The translations under genes and the position numbers were made by a program. The notes under the pieces are model-generated. The model did not search any database, was not told where the DNA came from, and saw only the letters and a list, made by a program, of their open reading frames with translations. Positions 47,682 through 55,263 of a stretch of DNA of 55,263 nucleotides are shown piece by piece. Source of the DNA: a bacterium (GTDB lineage Bacteria; Vulcanimicrobiota; Xenobia; Xenobiales; JADMJV01); NCBI GenBank assembly GCA_030149525.1, contig JASBRJ010000144.1:1-55263 (forward strand), read 5' to 3'. Positions within the stretch are counted from its first letter, which is position 1, and each line of letters opens with the position of its first letter.

Positions 47682-50600
47682 TCTTTGGACTCGACCGGTT
47701 TTGTTAAACAGACAGCTTGGAAACCGTCGTCTCCATCCGTCTCGCCGCCCCCGTCTTCCGGCTCCTCTTCAAGAGCAGAGGGCTGGGGTCGAGATTCCAT
47801 GGCTTGACGGAACATAGACCCCGCGTCGGTGGACCAGTTCATTTTGTCGGCTATAGAGAGGATCGTCTCCCGGTTTGGGCACCTTTGGATCCAACGACTC
47901 AGAACAGAGTCCATGGCCTCCGGATGCTCGGCCGCAAGGAGAGTCAGCTGACACAAAACCTCATGCACTCGACCCTGTTCCGTAGGGCGAATCTCCGAAC
48001 TGTTGAGCAGAGCCAATCGCCGGATCCCTTCCACTCGATAACCCTCCAGAGGGATCTGAGTGAGGTGATGAAGAGCCCTTTGATAATCCTCGCCAAGAAG
48101 GGAGAGGGCCAGGTCGATTCGAGCGTAACACCTTAAGACGATGTCTGATAGAGAGTTCGCATGGGCCTCGGCTTTGGGGAAGTTCCGCAGTTTGATCTCC
48201 GCCCTCAAGACACCCAATCGCTGATTGTCGGGAAGTTCGTCGGCCTTACGCGGTTCGGTAAGGGCCGGCAAGACTTCCTGAATGCGCCCCAGTCGTTGGG
48301 CGAGTTCGAGAAAGTCGAGGAAGGCTTGTTGAGTGAGCCACTGGGAGGGTTCCTGGGCCTCCAAGCAAGCGCGGACTTCCTGAAAAAGCTTTCTCGTCTG
48401 AGTCTTGTTTTCGACCACCATGTAGACCTTGAGGAGTGCCGTCCCGGCCACAAGGCCCCGGGCCTCTTTCTCCTCATCGTAGAGTCCGCGAGCCTCTTTG
48501 ATAAGTTTACGGGCCTCTCTTTCCTCACCCGAGGCGTGGAAAGCCGAAGCCAGGTCGGCCAGCAGATGAACCCTTAACTGCAATTCGTCGATACTACGAA
48601 CCGCCTCGGCCGCTTTGGCTCGATAAAGTTTGGCGTGATGCTCGGCGCCGAGTCGAGAGAGACCAGCCGCGAGAACGACCATCGCTCTCCCCTTAGCTTC
48701 TAACTCAGCGGGAGTGTCTTCAAAGCGCAAGCTCGAACCGAGTCGGACAATCTCCTCGGCGCTCTGATTGTCTTGAGCTGAGGCGCTTGACAGCAGTCGG
48801 ACGAGTTGTTGACTCTCCAGATCCAGGTCGTGCAGCCTGGCTCTGAGTTCCAGGGCGTGAAAGGTCAGGTCGCGAGCACGACGCAGGGCACCGGTTGTGG
48901 CAACGTTCTCGGCCAAAAGGAGAAGGGCTAACGAGCGGCCCGGCGAGTCGGCAATGGAGAAGGCGCTGGCGGCGGCTAAAGAGATTCTCTGTTGAGCTTC
49001 CAGAGGGCGCCCCTTGTGGCTGAGCAAGACGGCCAAGCGACCGAGATAACGAGCTCGTTCCCCGGCATCTGCAAGAGCGGTGATGTGATCGGAGAGCGGG
49101 TCCAGCAGTTTCGTGGGAAGTTCTTTGCTGGCCGAATCTTCAAGGCTTTGCAAGAGGCCGGCCAGGGAGTGCAAACGCATGGCCTCGTCTTTGACTTGAT
49201 CCAAGCTCTGCACGAGTTCCGCAAAGGCGTCGTTGGCCCAGCCGTTCTGACTCACCGGGATGAGAGCGGCGGCCAGGGTGGCCAAAGGAAGCTCGTTTTT
49301 CAGAACGAGTTTCAGGCGCTTGCTGAACTCTTTTTCCGGGTCCTTAGCCTCGGCCAGAAAGAGGGGGTAGGCTTTTTCTCGTTTCCCTTTGCTGGAAAGT
49401 CTGGCCAGTCGCGATTCCAGTTCCCGTTCCATTCTCATTTGAGTTTTGCCCGGAAGCATCTTCTTGGACCAGTCCAGGCCACTCTTGAGGTAGTCTTTAC
49501 GCCAGGATTTGGTGAGCTCACCGTTGCGAGCGACTGTTTTGAAAGCCACGCAAGCCTGGTGGGCGTTGCCGTTCATGTTGAGAAGCTCTTCCAACAACTC
49601 TTTCGACTCTTCGGGAAGAGCCCTGTGAGAAAGCATGCCACCAATGAGTGAGGCTGCCAGTTCCACTTCCAGTTCGAGCAGGTCCAGTGTGTGGTAGCGC
49701 TTGGCTTCGGCCAGAAAACGATGGGCCTCCTCGAAGTTCTTGTCCTCCAAGGTTTGGGTGGCAAAGAGCAGCCAAACCAAGAAACGCTGGGATTCACCCA
49801 CGATAAGATGACCGTTCTCCTGGGCCAAGTTCAGATGCCCTGCGTCTGCTAATCTATGCACGGTGCGCACAGACTCTTGCTTTCGGAGCTTGGCGATGCG
49901 GCATCCGAAAGAAACGATTCGGGGCAGATCTTCGGTTTCGATGCTGGCCAGCAAGGAGAGTCGCAAGTCTTTGAGGACGCTTGGCAGCATCCCGGTGCGC
50001 TCCAACTTGAGCTGCGAGAAAGAGCCTTCGTTGAGCCAGTGAAGAATAGAGAAATCTTTGCGGCGAGTGGCCCTGGCGAGCCGGTCGCAGTGGAGAACGA
50101 GGTAGCGCCACCCATAGGGATCGTGCATCTCAGACCAGGAGGGGAATGTGTCGCGGAAAAAGCTGACGATTCTCCCGTGGACGGCTCCCAGATCGCGGGA
50201 GAAAGTGGATTTCAAGCTGGCTGCCAGGCCTGGACTGAAGAGGGTCAGGCCACCACCCTGGGGGCTCAGAAGCTGACTCAGATGATCGATGGCTTCCAGG
50301 ATCTGGACGGAGGGGATTCCGGTGAAATCGGACAGAGCACCGAACGTCATGGGCTCGGGGGTGTCGGCAAAGAGCAAAGCCAATTGCTCCATAAGGATTC
50401 GGTCGGTACCGTTGAACGGACGAGTGGTTTCCCGCCAAAGGGCAACATAGTAAGAGGCCAACTGCATAGCGCCCTGGGTGGGATTTTCTATCAGAAACTC
50501 GGCTTCTTTGAAGGTGGAGATGTGCCCCTCGAGATGACTCAGGCCGTGCATCTGTAGAAACGTTCTGAGATCGGCCTGATGACGGGGGTCGGCCGGATTG

Positions 50601-51034
50601 AGTTCTAGCTGGAGAGAGCCCGGGGTCTGGAGGCTTTCGTGATGCACCCCCGGGCGATAGCAATAGAGGATCGGAATTCCGGGGAAATCGTGATCCAACC
50701 GGCGGCTCCGCCAAACGATAGGGGGCGCACACTCGATGGAATCAAGGATGAGAAGGCTGGGAACGCGACCACCCATGGCTTGGGGCGTGAGCTCGTCCGG
50801 CCACTCCAAGGCGTAGGAGCGGTGTGAGAAGTCCACCACCATGGAGCCTGGAACGGTTTGGGCGAAAGCTTGAGATACCGCGCTCTTACCTGCTCCCGGG
50901 GGCGCCGATAGGCAAGCTCTCTTTCCGCCTCCTTCGAACCAGGCGTTGAGTTCTGAAATGAGCCATTGACGGCCTACCAGACTCTCTTCATTGACTTCTA
51001 TATTGGTCTCCAGCAAACGCTTTGACTCCCTCAT
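47678..51034 (-). CDS. STAND-class P-loop ATPase with TPR-like C-terminal repeats
   Basis: 1118 residues. 'LVGRQWLISELNAWF' (the VGR box) precedes Walker A 'SAPPGAGKSAV' (Lys50) and Walker B 'PSLLILDSIE' (about 92-101), with winged-helix-like sequence at ~215-260 ('LSDFTGIPSVQILEAIDHLSQLL'). This is the STAND NTPase layout. Residues ~350-1075 are helical and Leu/Ala/Glu-rich with TPR- or HEAT-like repeats ('AQQRISLAAASAFSIADSPGRSLALLLLAENVATTG'), a probable sensor. There is no N-terminal effector domain; the chain begins nearly at the VGR box. The next gene, an esterase, is coupled by overlap, suggesting a two-part switch. Similar architecture is used in signalling and antiphage systems. Confidence 0.8.
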   Translation of the reverse strand: MRESKRLLETNIEVNEESLVGRQWLISELNAWFEGGGKRACLSAPPGAGKSAVSQAFAQTVPGSMVVDFSHRSYALEWPDELTPQAMGGRVPSLLILDSIECAPPIVWRSRRLDHDFPGIPILYCYRPGVHHESLQTPGSLQLELNPADPRHQADLRTFLQMHGLSHLEGHISTFKEAEFLIENPTQGAMQLASYYVALWRETTRPFNGTDRILMEQLALLFADTPEPMTFGALSDFTGIPSVQILEAIDHLSQLLSPQGGGLTLFSPGLAASLKSTFSRDLGAVHGRIVSFFRDTFPSWSEMHDPYGWRYLVLHCDRLARATRRKDFSILHWLNEGSFSQLKLERTGMLPSVLKDLRLSLLASIETEDLPRIVSFGCRIAKLRKQESVRTVHRLADAGHLNLAQENGHLIVGESQRFLVWLLFATQTLEDKNFEEAHRFLAEAKRYHTLDLLELEVELAASLIGGMLSHRALPEESKELLEELLNMNGNAHQACVAFKTVARNGELTKSWRKDYLKSGLDWSKKMLPGKTQMRMERELESRLARLSSKGKREKAYPLFLAEAKDPEKEFSKRLKLVLKNELPLATLAAALIPVSQNGWANDAFAELVQSLDQVKDEAMRLHSLAGLLQSLEDSASKELPTKLLDPLSDHITALADAGERARYLGRLAVLLSHKGRPLEAQQRISLAAASAFSIADSPGRSLALLLLAENVATTGALRRARDLTFHALELRARLHDLDLESQQLVRLLSSASAQDNQSAEEIVRLGSSLRFEDTPAELEAKGRAMVVLAAGLSRLGAEHHAKLYRAKAAEAVRSIDELQLRVHLLADLASAFHASGEEREARKLIKEARGLYDEEKEARGLVAGTALLKVYMVVENKTQTRKLFQEVRACLEAQEPSQWLTQQAFLDFLELAQRLGRIQEVLPALTEPRKADELPDNQRLGVLRAEIKLRNFPKAEAHANSLSDIVLRCYARIDLALSLLGEDYQRALHHLTQIPLEGYRVEGIRRLALLNSSEIRPTEQGRVHEVLCQLTLLAAEHPEAMDSVLSRWIQRCPNRETILSIADKMNWSTDAGSMFRQAMESRPQPSALEEEPEDGGGETDGDDGFQAVCLTKPVESKD

Positions 51035-51141
51035 TCCATTGGCTGGAGAGCCGCTTCGGGAAGGTCGGAGCGTCTCCTTGGAGTTGACTGCATTTCACCC
51101 GTTTAGAAGGGAGGGGGGCGAATGGGGAATATTTTTCAAAT

Positions 51142-52140
51142 ATGAATAAACTCTTGAAACCAGAAGATGCAGAGCAAGGTTTGGGGGTCTTGCAGTCTAC
51201 TCTCCCGGTAGTGGAATCTGCACGACATGTTTGGATAGATAATCGGGCACTCGCGGACTTGCGCGAAGACATGATACGTAACGAAGGGGTTGTCGAAGAG
51301 TTGGGCAGCCGTTTTCCGTGGTGTAACGACGACCTGAAAATGGCCACGGCCATCCTGGTATTGAACGCCTGGAACTTCTGTTTCTGGCCTGACCGGGGAC
51401 GAGACGTGTGGTCCATCGAGCACCAGGGGAAAGAGTACAAAGGCTACAAGGCACTCGCTTTCTGTGTGGAGCGGGCACTGGCCGAAGGCCTGGATCTCAC
51501 CGACCCGAAGTGCCTCAAGAAGTTGACCCAGAAGAAACTGAAAACTGTTTTTCGAGGCAAGGGCGAAATCCCCATGCTGGCCGAACGGACGGAGAACGCC
51601 AGGGAGATCGGAGAGATCTTGATGCGTGACTGGGAGGGCGACTTTGTGAACCTTCTCAAGGCTGCAGAGGGTTCGGCTGTCTCCTTTGTGGAGCTCATCG
51701 TAGCCGCCTTTCCAAGCTTCGACGACGTGGGAATCTACTACGGGCGTGAGGTCAAATTCTACAAGAAGGCTCAGATTCTCGCCGCCGACCTTATGCGCTC
51801 CCTGAGCCATCAACCGCTTCTCAACTTTCACGACGCCCATCAACTGAGCGCCTTCGCCGACTACAAGGTTCCTCAGATTCTAGAAGCCCGTGGAGTGCTG
51901 AGATACTCTCCTCAGCTCCAGGCGCTTCTCTCCGAGCGGGAGTGCTTGCCGAAAGGCGACCCTCTGGAAATGGAGATCCGAGCCTGCATGGTTTGGGCGG
52001 TGGAAGCGCTCCGTGAGGCTCTGGCCGAGCGGGGCAAAGACTGGTCGGCTCTGGAAGTTGGGGCCAGGATTTGGGAACTGGGCCGGACACTGGCTCAGGA
52101 TTTGCGTCCCTATCACAGAACTCGAACCATCTTCTACTAA
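51142..52140 (+). CDS. Queuosine 5'-phosphate N-glycosylase (Qng1/DUF2419 family)
   Basis: 332 residues. Family blocks are plain: 'WCNDDLKMATAILVLNAWNFCFWPDRG', 'WSIEHQGKEYKGYKALAFCVERALAEGLDL', 'VNLLKAAEGSAVSFVELIVAAFPSFDD', 'YGREVKFYKKAQILAADLMRS' and 'NFHDAHQLSAFADYKVPQILEARGVLRYSPQL'. In eukaryotes this enzyme frees queuine from queuosine 5'-monophosphate for tRNA reuse; bacterial homologues are fewer. Divergent from the STAND gene (107-base gap). The ATG has no strong Shine-Dalgarno site nearby. The next gene follows by six bases, so the two may be one transcript. Confidence 0.9.
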   Translation: MNKLLKPEDAEQGLGVLQSTLPVVESARHVWIDNRALADLREDMIRNEGVVEELGSRFPWCNDDLKMATAILVLNAWNFCFWPDRGRDVWSIEHQGKEYKGYKALAFCVERALAEGLDLTDPKCLKKLTQKKLKTVFRGKGEIPMLAERTENAREIGEILMRDWEGDFVNLLKAAEGSAVSFVELIVAAFPSFDDVGIYYGREVKFYKKAQILAADLMRSLSHQPLLNFHDAHQLSAFADYKVPQILEARGVLRYSPQLQALLSERECLPKGDPLEMEIRACMVWAVEALREALAERGKDWSALEVGARIWELGRTLAQDLRPYHRTRTIFY

Positions 52141-52146
52141 CCTGTC

Positions 52147-53049
52147 GTGAGTGTTCTTGTCACAGGGGCCAGCGGCAAATTAGGTGCCCATGTGGTCACT
52201 CGATTGGTGGAGCAGGGCCGGGCGGTGACCGCCTGGTCCGGTTCTCGGGCCGGTCGGGTGGCCGGCGTGCCTTTGACAAGAGTCGATCTTACCGATTTCG
52301 ACGCGGTGAGGACGGCTTTTGAGCAGGCCGCTCCAACGGAAGTGATTCACTGCGCCGCAGTTTCAGCCATCGGTGACTGCTATAAAGACCCGGAGTTGGC
52401 CAATCAAGTCAATCATCGGGCTACGGGACTGCTTTCTCAACTGGCACCACGCTTGGTTTACACTTCTACCGATCTCGTTTTCGACGGTTGCTCGCCACCT
52501 TATCATGAGGAGAGTGAGCCGAAGCCGCTCTCCATCTACGGCTCCTCCAAGAGGATGGGAGAGACGGCTTGCTTGGACTTCCCCAACAGCTGTGTGGTTC
52601 GGGTGAGTTTGCTCTACGGCAACACGATGTTCGATCAGGGGGTCTCAGGCTTCTTCGAGCAGCAGATAGAAGCCCTTACTCAAGGCCGAACTCTGAAACT
52701 CTTCGTCGATGAGTTTCGGACACCGCTGGCCCTGGACGAGGCGGCCGGCGGCCTGGTCCGTCTTCTTGACTCCGGAGCCACAGGAATCTTTCATCTAGCC
52801 GGTCCGGAACGGTTGAGCCGCTACCAGATGGGAGTCGAGTTGGCGGAATATCTCAAGGTCGATCCCCGACTCATAGAACAGGTGTACCAAAAAAGCCTCT
52901 ACTTTCCGGAGCCGAGGCCCTCCGATGTTTCTCTCTCGTGTAAACGGGCAAAAAGGGAAATGGGGTGGGAACCTTCACGGTATCGTGAAGGTTTAGCACG
53001 AGTGATTGGAACCCGCCAAGATTCTAGACCAGAGCACAAAAGAGCATGA
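52147..53049 (+). CDS. RmlD-like NAD(P)-dependent reductase/epimerase
   Basis: 300 residues from a GTG six bases after the Qng1 stop. 'VSVLVTGASGKLGAHVV' is the Rossmann GxxGxxG motif, 'VIHCAAVSAIGDCYKDPELANQVNHRA', 'LVYTSTDLVFDG' and 'YGSSKRMGE' (the YxxxK active site) follow, ending with 'GIFHLAGPERLSRYQMGVELAEYL'. This is the dTDP-4-dehydrorhamnose reductase-type SDR; a general NAD(P)-dependent sugar nucleotide or related carbonyl reduction is likely. The substrate is not certain, because MAT2B-like homologues have no sugar role. Confidence 0.85.
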   Translation: MSVLVTGASGKLGAHVVTRLVEQGRAVTAWSGSRAGRVAGVPLTRVDLTDFDAVRTAFEQAAPTEVIHCAAVSAIGDCYKDPELANQVNHRATGLLSQLAPRLVYTSTDLVFDGCSPPYHEESEPKPLSIYGSSKRMGETACLDFPNSCVVRVSLLYGNTMFDQGVSGFFEQQIEALTQGRTLKLFVDEFRTPLALDEAAGGLVRLLDSGATGIFHLAGPERLSRYQMGVELAEYLKVDPRLIEQVYQKSLYFPEPRPSDVSLSCKRAKREMGWEPSRYREGLARVIGTRQDSRPEHKRA

Positions 53050-53134
53050 GCATCATCCTCAAGTCCGAGTGGTCAAGGCCGCAGAGCCTGTTCTCTACGA
53101 GTCGCAGAAGGCTTGGCTGTACAAGAATTTCTCC

Positions 53135-54475
53135 ATGAATAAGCCGACGGCCGAATCCAGACCTCATGTGCTTGTCCTCGATTCTCAGCCTCGAGTTCGA
53201 GCCACAATGGAGGAGATTCTCCGAGACATCATCGTTATCCATGTCGCCGACACACCGCAACGGGCGATTGACACCCTGCGGGAGCATCCTATAGCCGTGG
53301 TGGTTACCGACCAGCGCTGGATCAAGGACGGCCGCGACCTTCTCTCCGAGGTGTCCGAAGTCTCGCCCGCCACTCGAGTGATTCTCACCGGCTTTTCCGA
53401 CCCCGACGAAGTCTTGCGGGCCGTCGACCGCGGCCACATCTATGCCTATCTGGCCAAGCCGTGGGAGCCTCTGGAGCTCCGTCTCACCATCACCCAGGCT
53501 GCTCTTCACTATGAACTCGTGCAGCAGCTGAACCTGGAAAAGCTCCATTTTCAGGAGTTGATGGATAATATCCCCGACGTTATCTACTTCAAGGATCATA
53601 ATCGCAGGTTCACCAGGGTCAATAAGGCCAAGGCGGCTCTCATCGGGGTGGAAGACCCGAGCGAACTCATCGGAAAAGGGGACTGGCAATTTTTCAGCCC
53701 CTCGGAAGCCTCTCGCATTCAGGCTGAGGACGACATCGTTCTTCTGGACGGCAACGCTGTGATCGATCAGCTTCACAGTTTCACCCCGCCCGACGGCCGG
53801 CCCCGCTGGTTCTCAACCTCCAAGGTCCCCCTCTCTCTGGAGATGGGCGGCGGTTTGGTGGGTCTTTCCCGCGACATCACCATGAGAAAGAATACCGAAG
53901 ACAAGCTTCGGGAAGTGACCAAGAAGTTGGTAGAGGCGGAGAAAGATAAGCGAGAGTTTTGTGCTCAGGTGGTCCTCGCTGTCACCGAGGGAGCACTCCA
54001 TCTGGTGGAGCCTCATGAGATTCCGGAGATGGGTGAAGTCGTCCTCGATCTCTCCTTAGAGGAAGAGGAAAACTATGCTCTTTTGCGCCACGAACTTCGC
54101 GAATTGAGCAGCCAGACCGGCTTGAATCCGGAGGAAACGGAAGATCTGGTTCTGGCTGCCGGGGAAGCGGTGACCAACGCCATTAAGCACGCCGTCAGAG
54201 GGCGATGCCTGGTCAGTGTAGGCGATCAATCCGTCACCGTTCGTGTGACCGACAGGGGCGAAGGGATCCACCCCGACGCTCTACCGGAAACACTCTTTCA
54301 AGCAGGCTTTTCCACCAAGATATCTCTGGGTTTGGGCTACACGCTCTTGCTCAAGCTGGTCGACGAAATGTGGCTTGCCACCGGTCCTGAGGGCACCACC
54401 CTCCAATTGACCAAAAGGCGTCCCAACGCCGACGATCAAGAGGCGGCCTTGTTGGCCCTTCTCGACCGTTTTTAA
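53135..54475 (+). CDS. Signalling protein: receiver, PAS and RsbW-like HATPase
   Basis: 446 residues. Receiver domain (10-125) with Asp59 and Lys108 ('VTDQRW', 'YLAKPWEP', RpfG/HoxA-type), then PAS (about 145-275, 'ELMDNIPDVIYFKDHNRRFTRVNKAKAALIG'), a coiled linker, and a C-terminal HATPase_c_2 domain ('AAGEAVTNAIKHA' N-box, 'VTDRGEGIHPDALP' G1, 'GLGYTLLLKLVDEMW' G2). No histidine phospho-acceptor domain is visible, so it resembles serine kinases of the RsbW/SpoIIAB type or a sensor without HisKA. Its target, perhaps an anti-sigma-factor antagonist, is not in the window. I chose the ATG at 53135; upstream codons have no support. Confidence 0.85.
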   Translation: MNKPTAESRPHVLVLDSQPRVRATMEEILRDIIVIHVADTPQRAIDTLREHPIAVVVTDQRWIKDGRDLLSEVSEVSPATRVILTGFSDPDEVLRAVDRGHIYAYLAKPWEPLELRLTITQAALHYELVQQLNLEKLHFQELMDNIPDVIYFKDHNRRFTRVNKAKAALIGVEDPSELIGKGDWQFFSPSEASRIQAEDDIVLLDGNAVIDQLHSFTPPDGRPRWFSTSKVPLSLEMGGGLVGLSRDITMRKNTEDKLREVTKKLVEAEKDKREFCAQVVLAVTEGALHLVEPHEIPEMGEVVLDLSLEEEENYALLRHELRELSSQTGLNPEETEDLVLAAGEAVTNAIKHAVRGRCLVSVGDQSVTVRVTDRGEGIHPDALPETLFQAGFSTKISLGLGYTLLLKLVDEMWLATGPEGTTLQLTKRRPNADDQEAALLALLDRF

Positions 54476-54542
54476 AGCAACACCTGAATCGTTTCGGCTC
54501 TCTCCCGGAGCCTCCCAGTCTCAGCCCCCAAACGAGTTCCCG

Positions 54543-54571
54543 TTGACACTCGATCCACACTTTGCTTTGAT
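54543..54571 (+). promoter_or_regulatory. Sigma70-type promoter of the HNH gene
   Basis: TTGACA (54543-54548), 17 bases, TTTGAT (54566-54571). Start of transcription near 54578 would leave a leader of about 64 bases before the ATG at 54642. The -35 box is perfect; the -10 matches four of six. Confidence 0.65.
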
Positions 54572-54641
54572 AGGGGTGGAAAAATGGGTCGTTTCAACAG
54601 GAAATAGTTGAACAGGCGACACCGATTTGGGAGTTTGAGCG

Positions 54642-55148
54642 ATGAACGGTTCAGTTCTGGTTCTGAATGCAAGTTACGAATATCTCAATGTGACCTCTCT
54701 GAGGAGAGCTATCAAGTTATTGTATAAAGATAAGGCAGAGATGCTGGAAACCGTGGACGGTCAACTGATCTCATCTGCCGACGATCTTCATGAACTTCCC
54801 TCTGTGATCCGGATGAACTATTACATCCGTCGTCCCTTTCGAGAAGTGCCTCTGAGCCGAAGAAATATCCTGGAGCGTGACAGTCATACCTGTCAGTATT
54901 GCGGAGGGTTCGGGGATACCATCGATCATGTTCACCCCAGGAGCAGAGGTGGCGAGGATTCCTGGACCAACTGTGTTTGCGCCTGCGCGCCCTGTAATCG
55001 CAAGAAAAAGAACATGACACCTGAGGAGGCTCAGATGGATTTGCTGGAGACACCGCGCAAACCCTCGGCCATCCCGTGGTTGCGAAACCGCAAGGTGAAG
55101 ACTCGCAAGGATTGGGGTCGCTACCTTTACATGGGAGAGAGCGGATAG
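54642..55148 (+). CDS. HNH endonuclease family protein
   Basis: 168 residues. The N-terminal half ('VLVLNASYEYLNVTSLRRAIKLLYKDKAEMLE') is the family's conserved lead domain. The HNH core is 'RDSHTCQYCGGFGDTIDHVHPRSRGGEDSWTNCVCACAPCNRKKKN', with the first His of the DHVHP motif as the likely general base and CxxC/CxxC pairs holding zinc. Stand-alone HNH proteins of this size are common in bacteria and not clearly linked to phage. GGGAG lies nine bases before the ATG. It is preceded by a good promoter, so it is its own transcript. Confidence 0.92.
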   Translation: MNGSVLVLNASYEYLNVTSLRRAIKLLYKDKAEMLETVDGQLISSADDLHELPSVIRMNYYIRRPFREVPLSRRNILERDSHTCQYCGGFGDTIDHVHPRSRGGEDSWTNCVCACAPCNRKKKNMTPEEAQMDLLETPRKPSAIPWLRNRKVKTRKDWGRYLYMGESG

Positions 55149-55201
55149 TGGTTTGTCACATAAAGATTTTGGGCCGAGACCGCCCCAGAGGCGGCCGTAG
55201 C

Positions 55202-55254
55202 CTCACCGATTTTTCCTCACGTGCGGCCAGGCACGCCGCGGAAAAACCGGTGAG
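55202..55254. repeat. Long imperfect hairpin at the window end
   Basis: CTCACCGATTTTTCC (55202-55216) pairs with GGAAAAACCGGTGAG (55240-55254), 14 of 15 positions, and within it GCGGC (55223-55227) pairs with GCCGC (55235-55239). It lies about 50 bases past the HNH stop, so it may be its 3' structure, but there is no T-run after the second arm inside the window. Confidence 0.5.
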
Positions 55255-55263
55255 CCCACAACC

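Noticed and set aside
46983-47807. 274-residue open frame on the plus strand
   Set aside because: It is antisense to the esterase gene, whose catalytic triad is intact.

Overview
The window is 55 kb of gene-dense bacterial chromosome, G+C roughly in the mid to high fifties by eye. I see no rRNA, tRNA, transposase, integrase or CRISPR array. The lineage cannot be fixed from sequence alone. Prepilin-type proteins, a sugar-porter/LacI pair and von Willebrand-type lipoprotein, Tat and Sec signal peptides, and many ATG/GTG/TTG starts with purine-rich Shine-Dalgarno sites show a bacterium. The secreted archaemetzincin, Hsp90-like degenerate proteins, acyl-CoA oxidase-type enzyme, bacterial queuosine-salvage (Qng1-type) enzyme and stand-alone secretin-like proteins suggest an under-sampled environmental phylum (Vulcanimicrobiota/Eremiobacterota, Acidobacteriota, Planctomycetota or Myxococcota-like). 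That is a guess.

Layout. 1-2271 (minus): a RiPP cluster with a Tat-exported Cys-rich repeat precursor, an MNIO (DUF692) enzyme and a DUF2063 partner; an intrinsic terminator sits between precursor and enzyme. 2491-7554 (plus): DUF4291, an unknown gene, a four-gene operon of small membrane/amphipathic stress-type proteins ending in a strong terminator, a secreted archaemetzincin and an AlkD-like protein. 7528-11752 (minus): two small exported secretin-like paralogues, then three prepilin-like proteins. 11983-13853: Gly-rich membrane-type protein convergent with a zinc metalloprotease. 13925-18500 (plus): histidine kinase, OmpR-type regulator, a secreted beta-sandwich protein, a secreted caspase-like protein and a secreted Cys-rich protein. 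A triple 11-bp direct repeat directly follows the regulator gene, and a matching triple repeat lies before the secretin/prepilin genes, so one two-component system may control both.

18529-26412: M29 aminopeptidase, ClpS, DUF1189, a small Cys-motif protein with its own promoter, a LacI-sugar porter operon with a palindromic operator, a YfbK-like lipoprotein, and a 0.6 kb array of five ~122-141 bp repeats, four of which carry the same 12-bp palindrome. 26413-32268 (minus): two different ATP-grasp enzymes in one operon with hydantoinase/oxoprolinase subunits A and B. 32362-37091 (plus): SbcD/SbcC (YhaO/YhaN type) nuclease pair. 37092-41798 (minus): five overlapping genes, an acyl-CoA oxidase-like enzyme, two alpha/beta hydrolases, a Yip1-like membrane protein and a short anchored protein.

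41826-51034: two paralogous degenerate GHKL/Hsp90-like proteins flank a DUF1499 protein and a subtilisin-like protease. The second paralogue is the last gene of a tight operon with a 1118-residue STAND ATPase and a small esterase, which is my best candidate for an undescribed signalling or defence system. 51142-55148 (plus): queuosine salvage enzyme, RmlD-like reductase, a REC-PAS-HATPase signalling protein and an HNH endonuclease with a clear sigma70-type promoter. A long imperfect hairpin ends the window.
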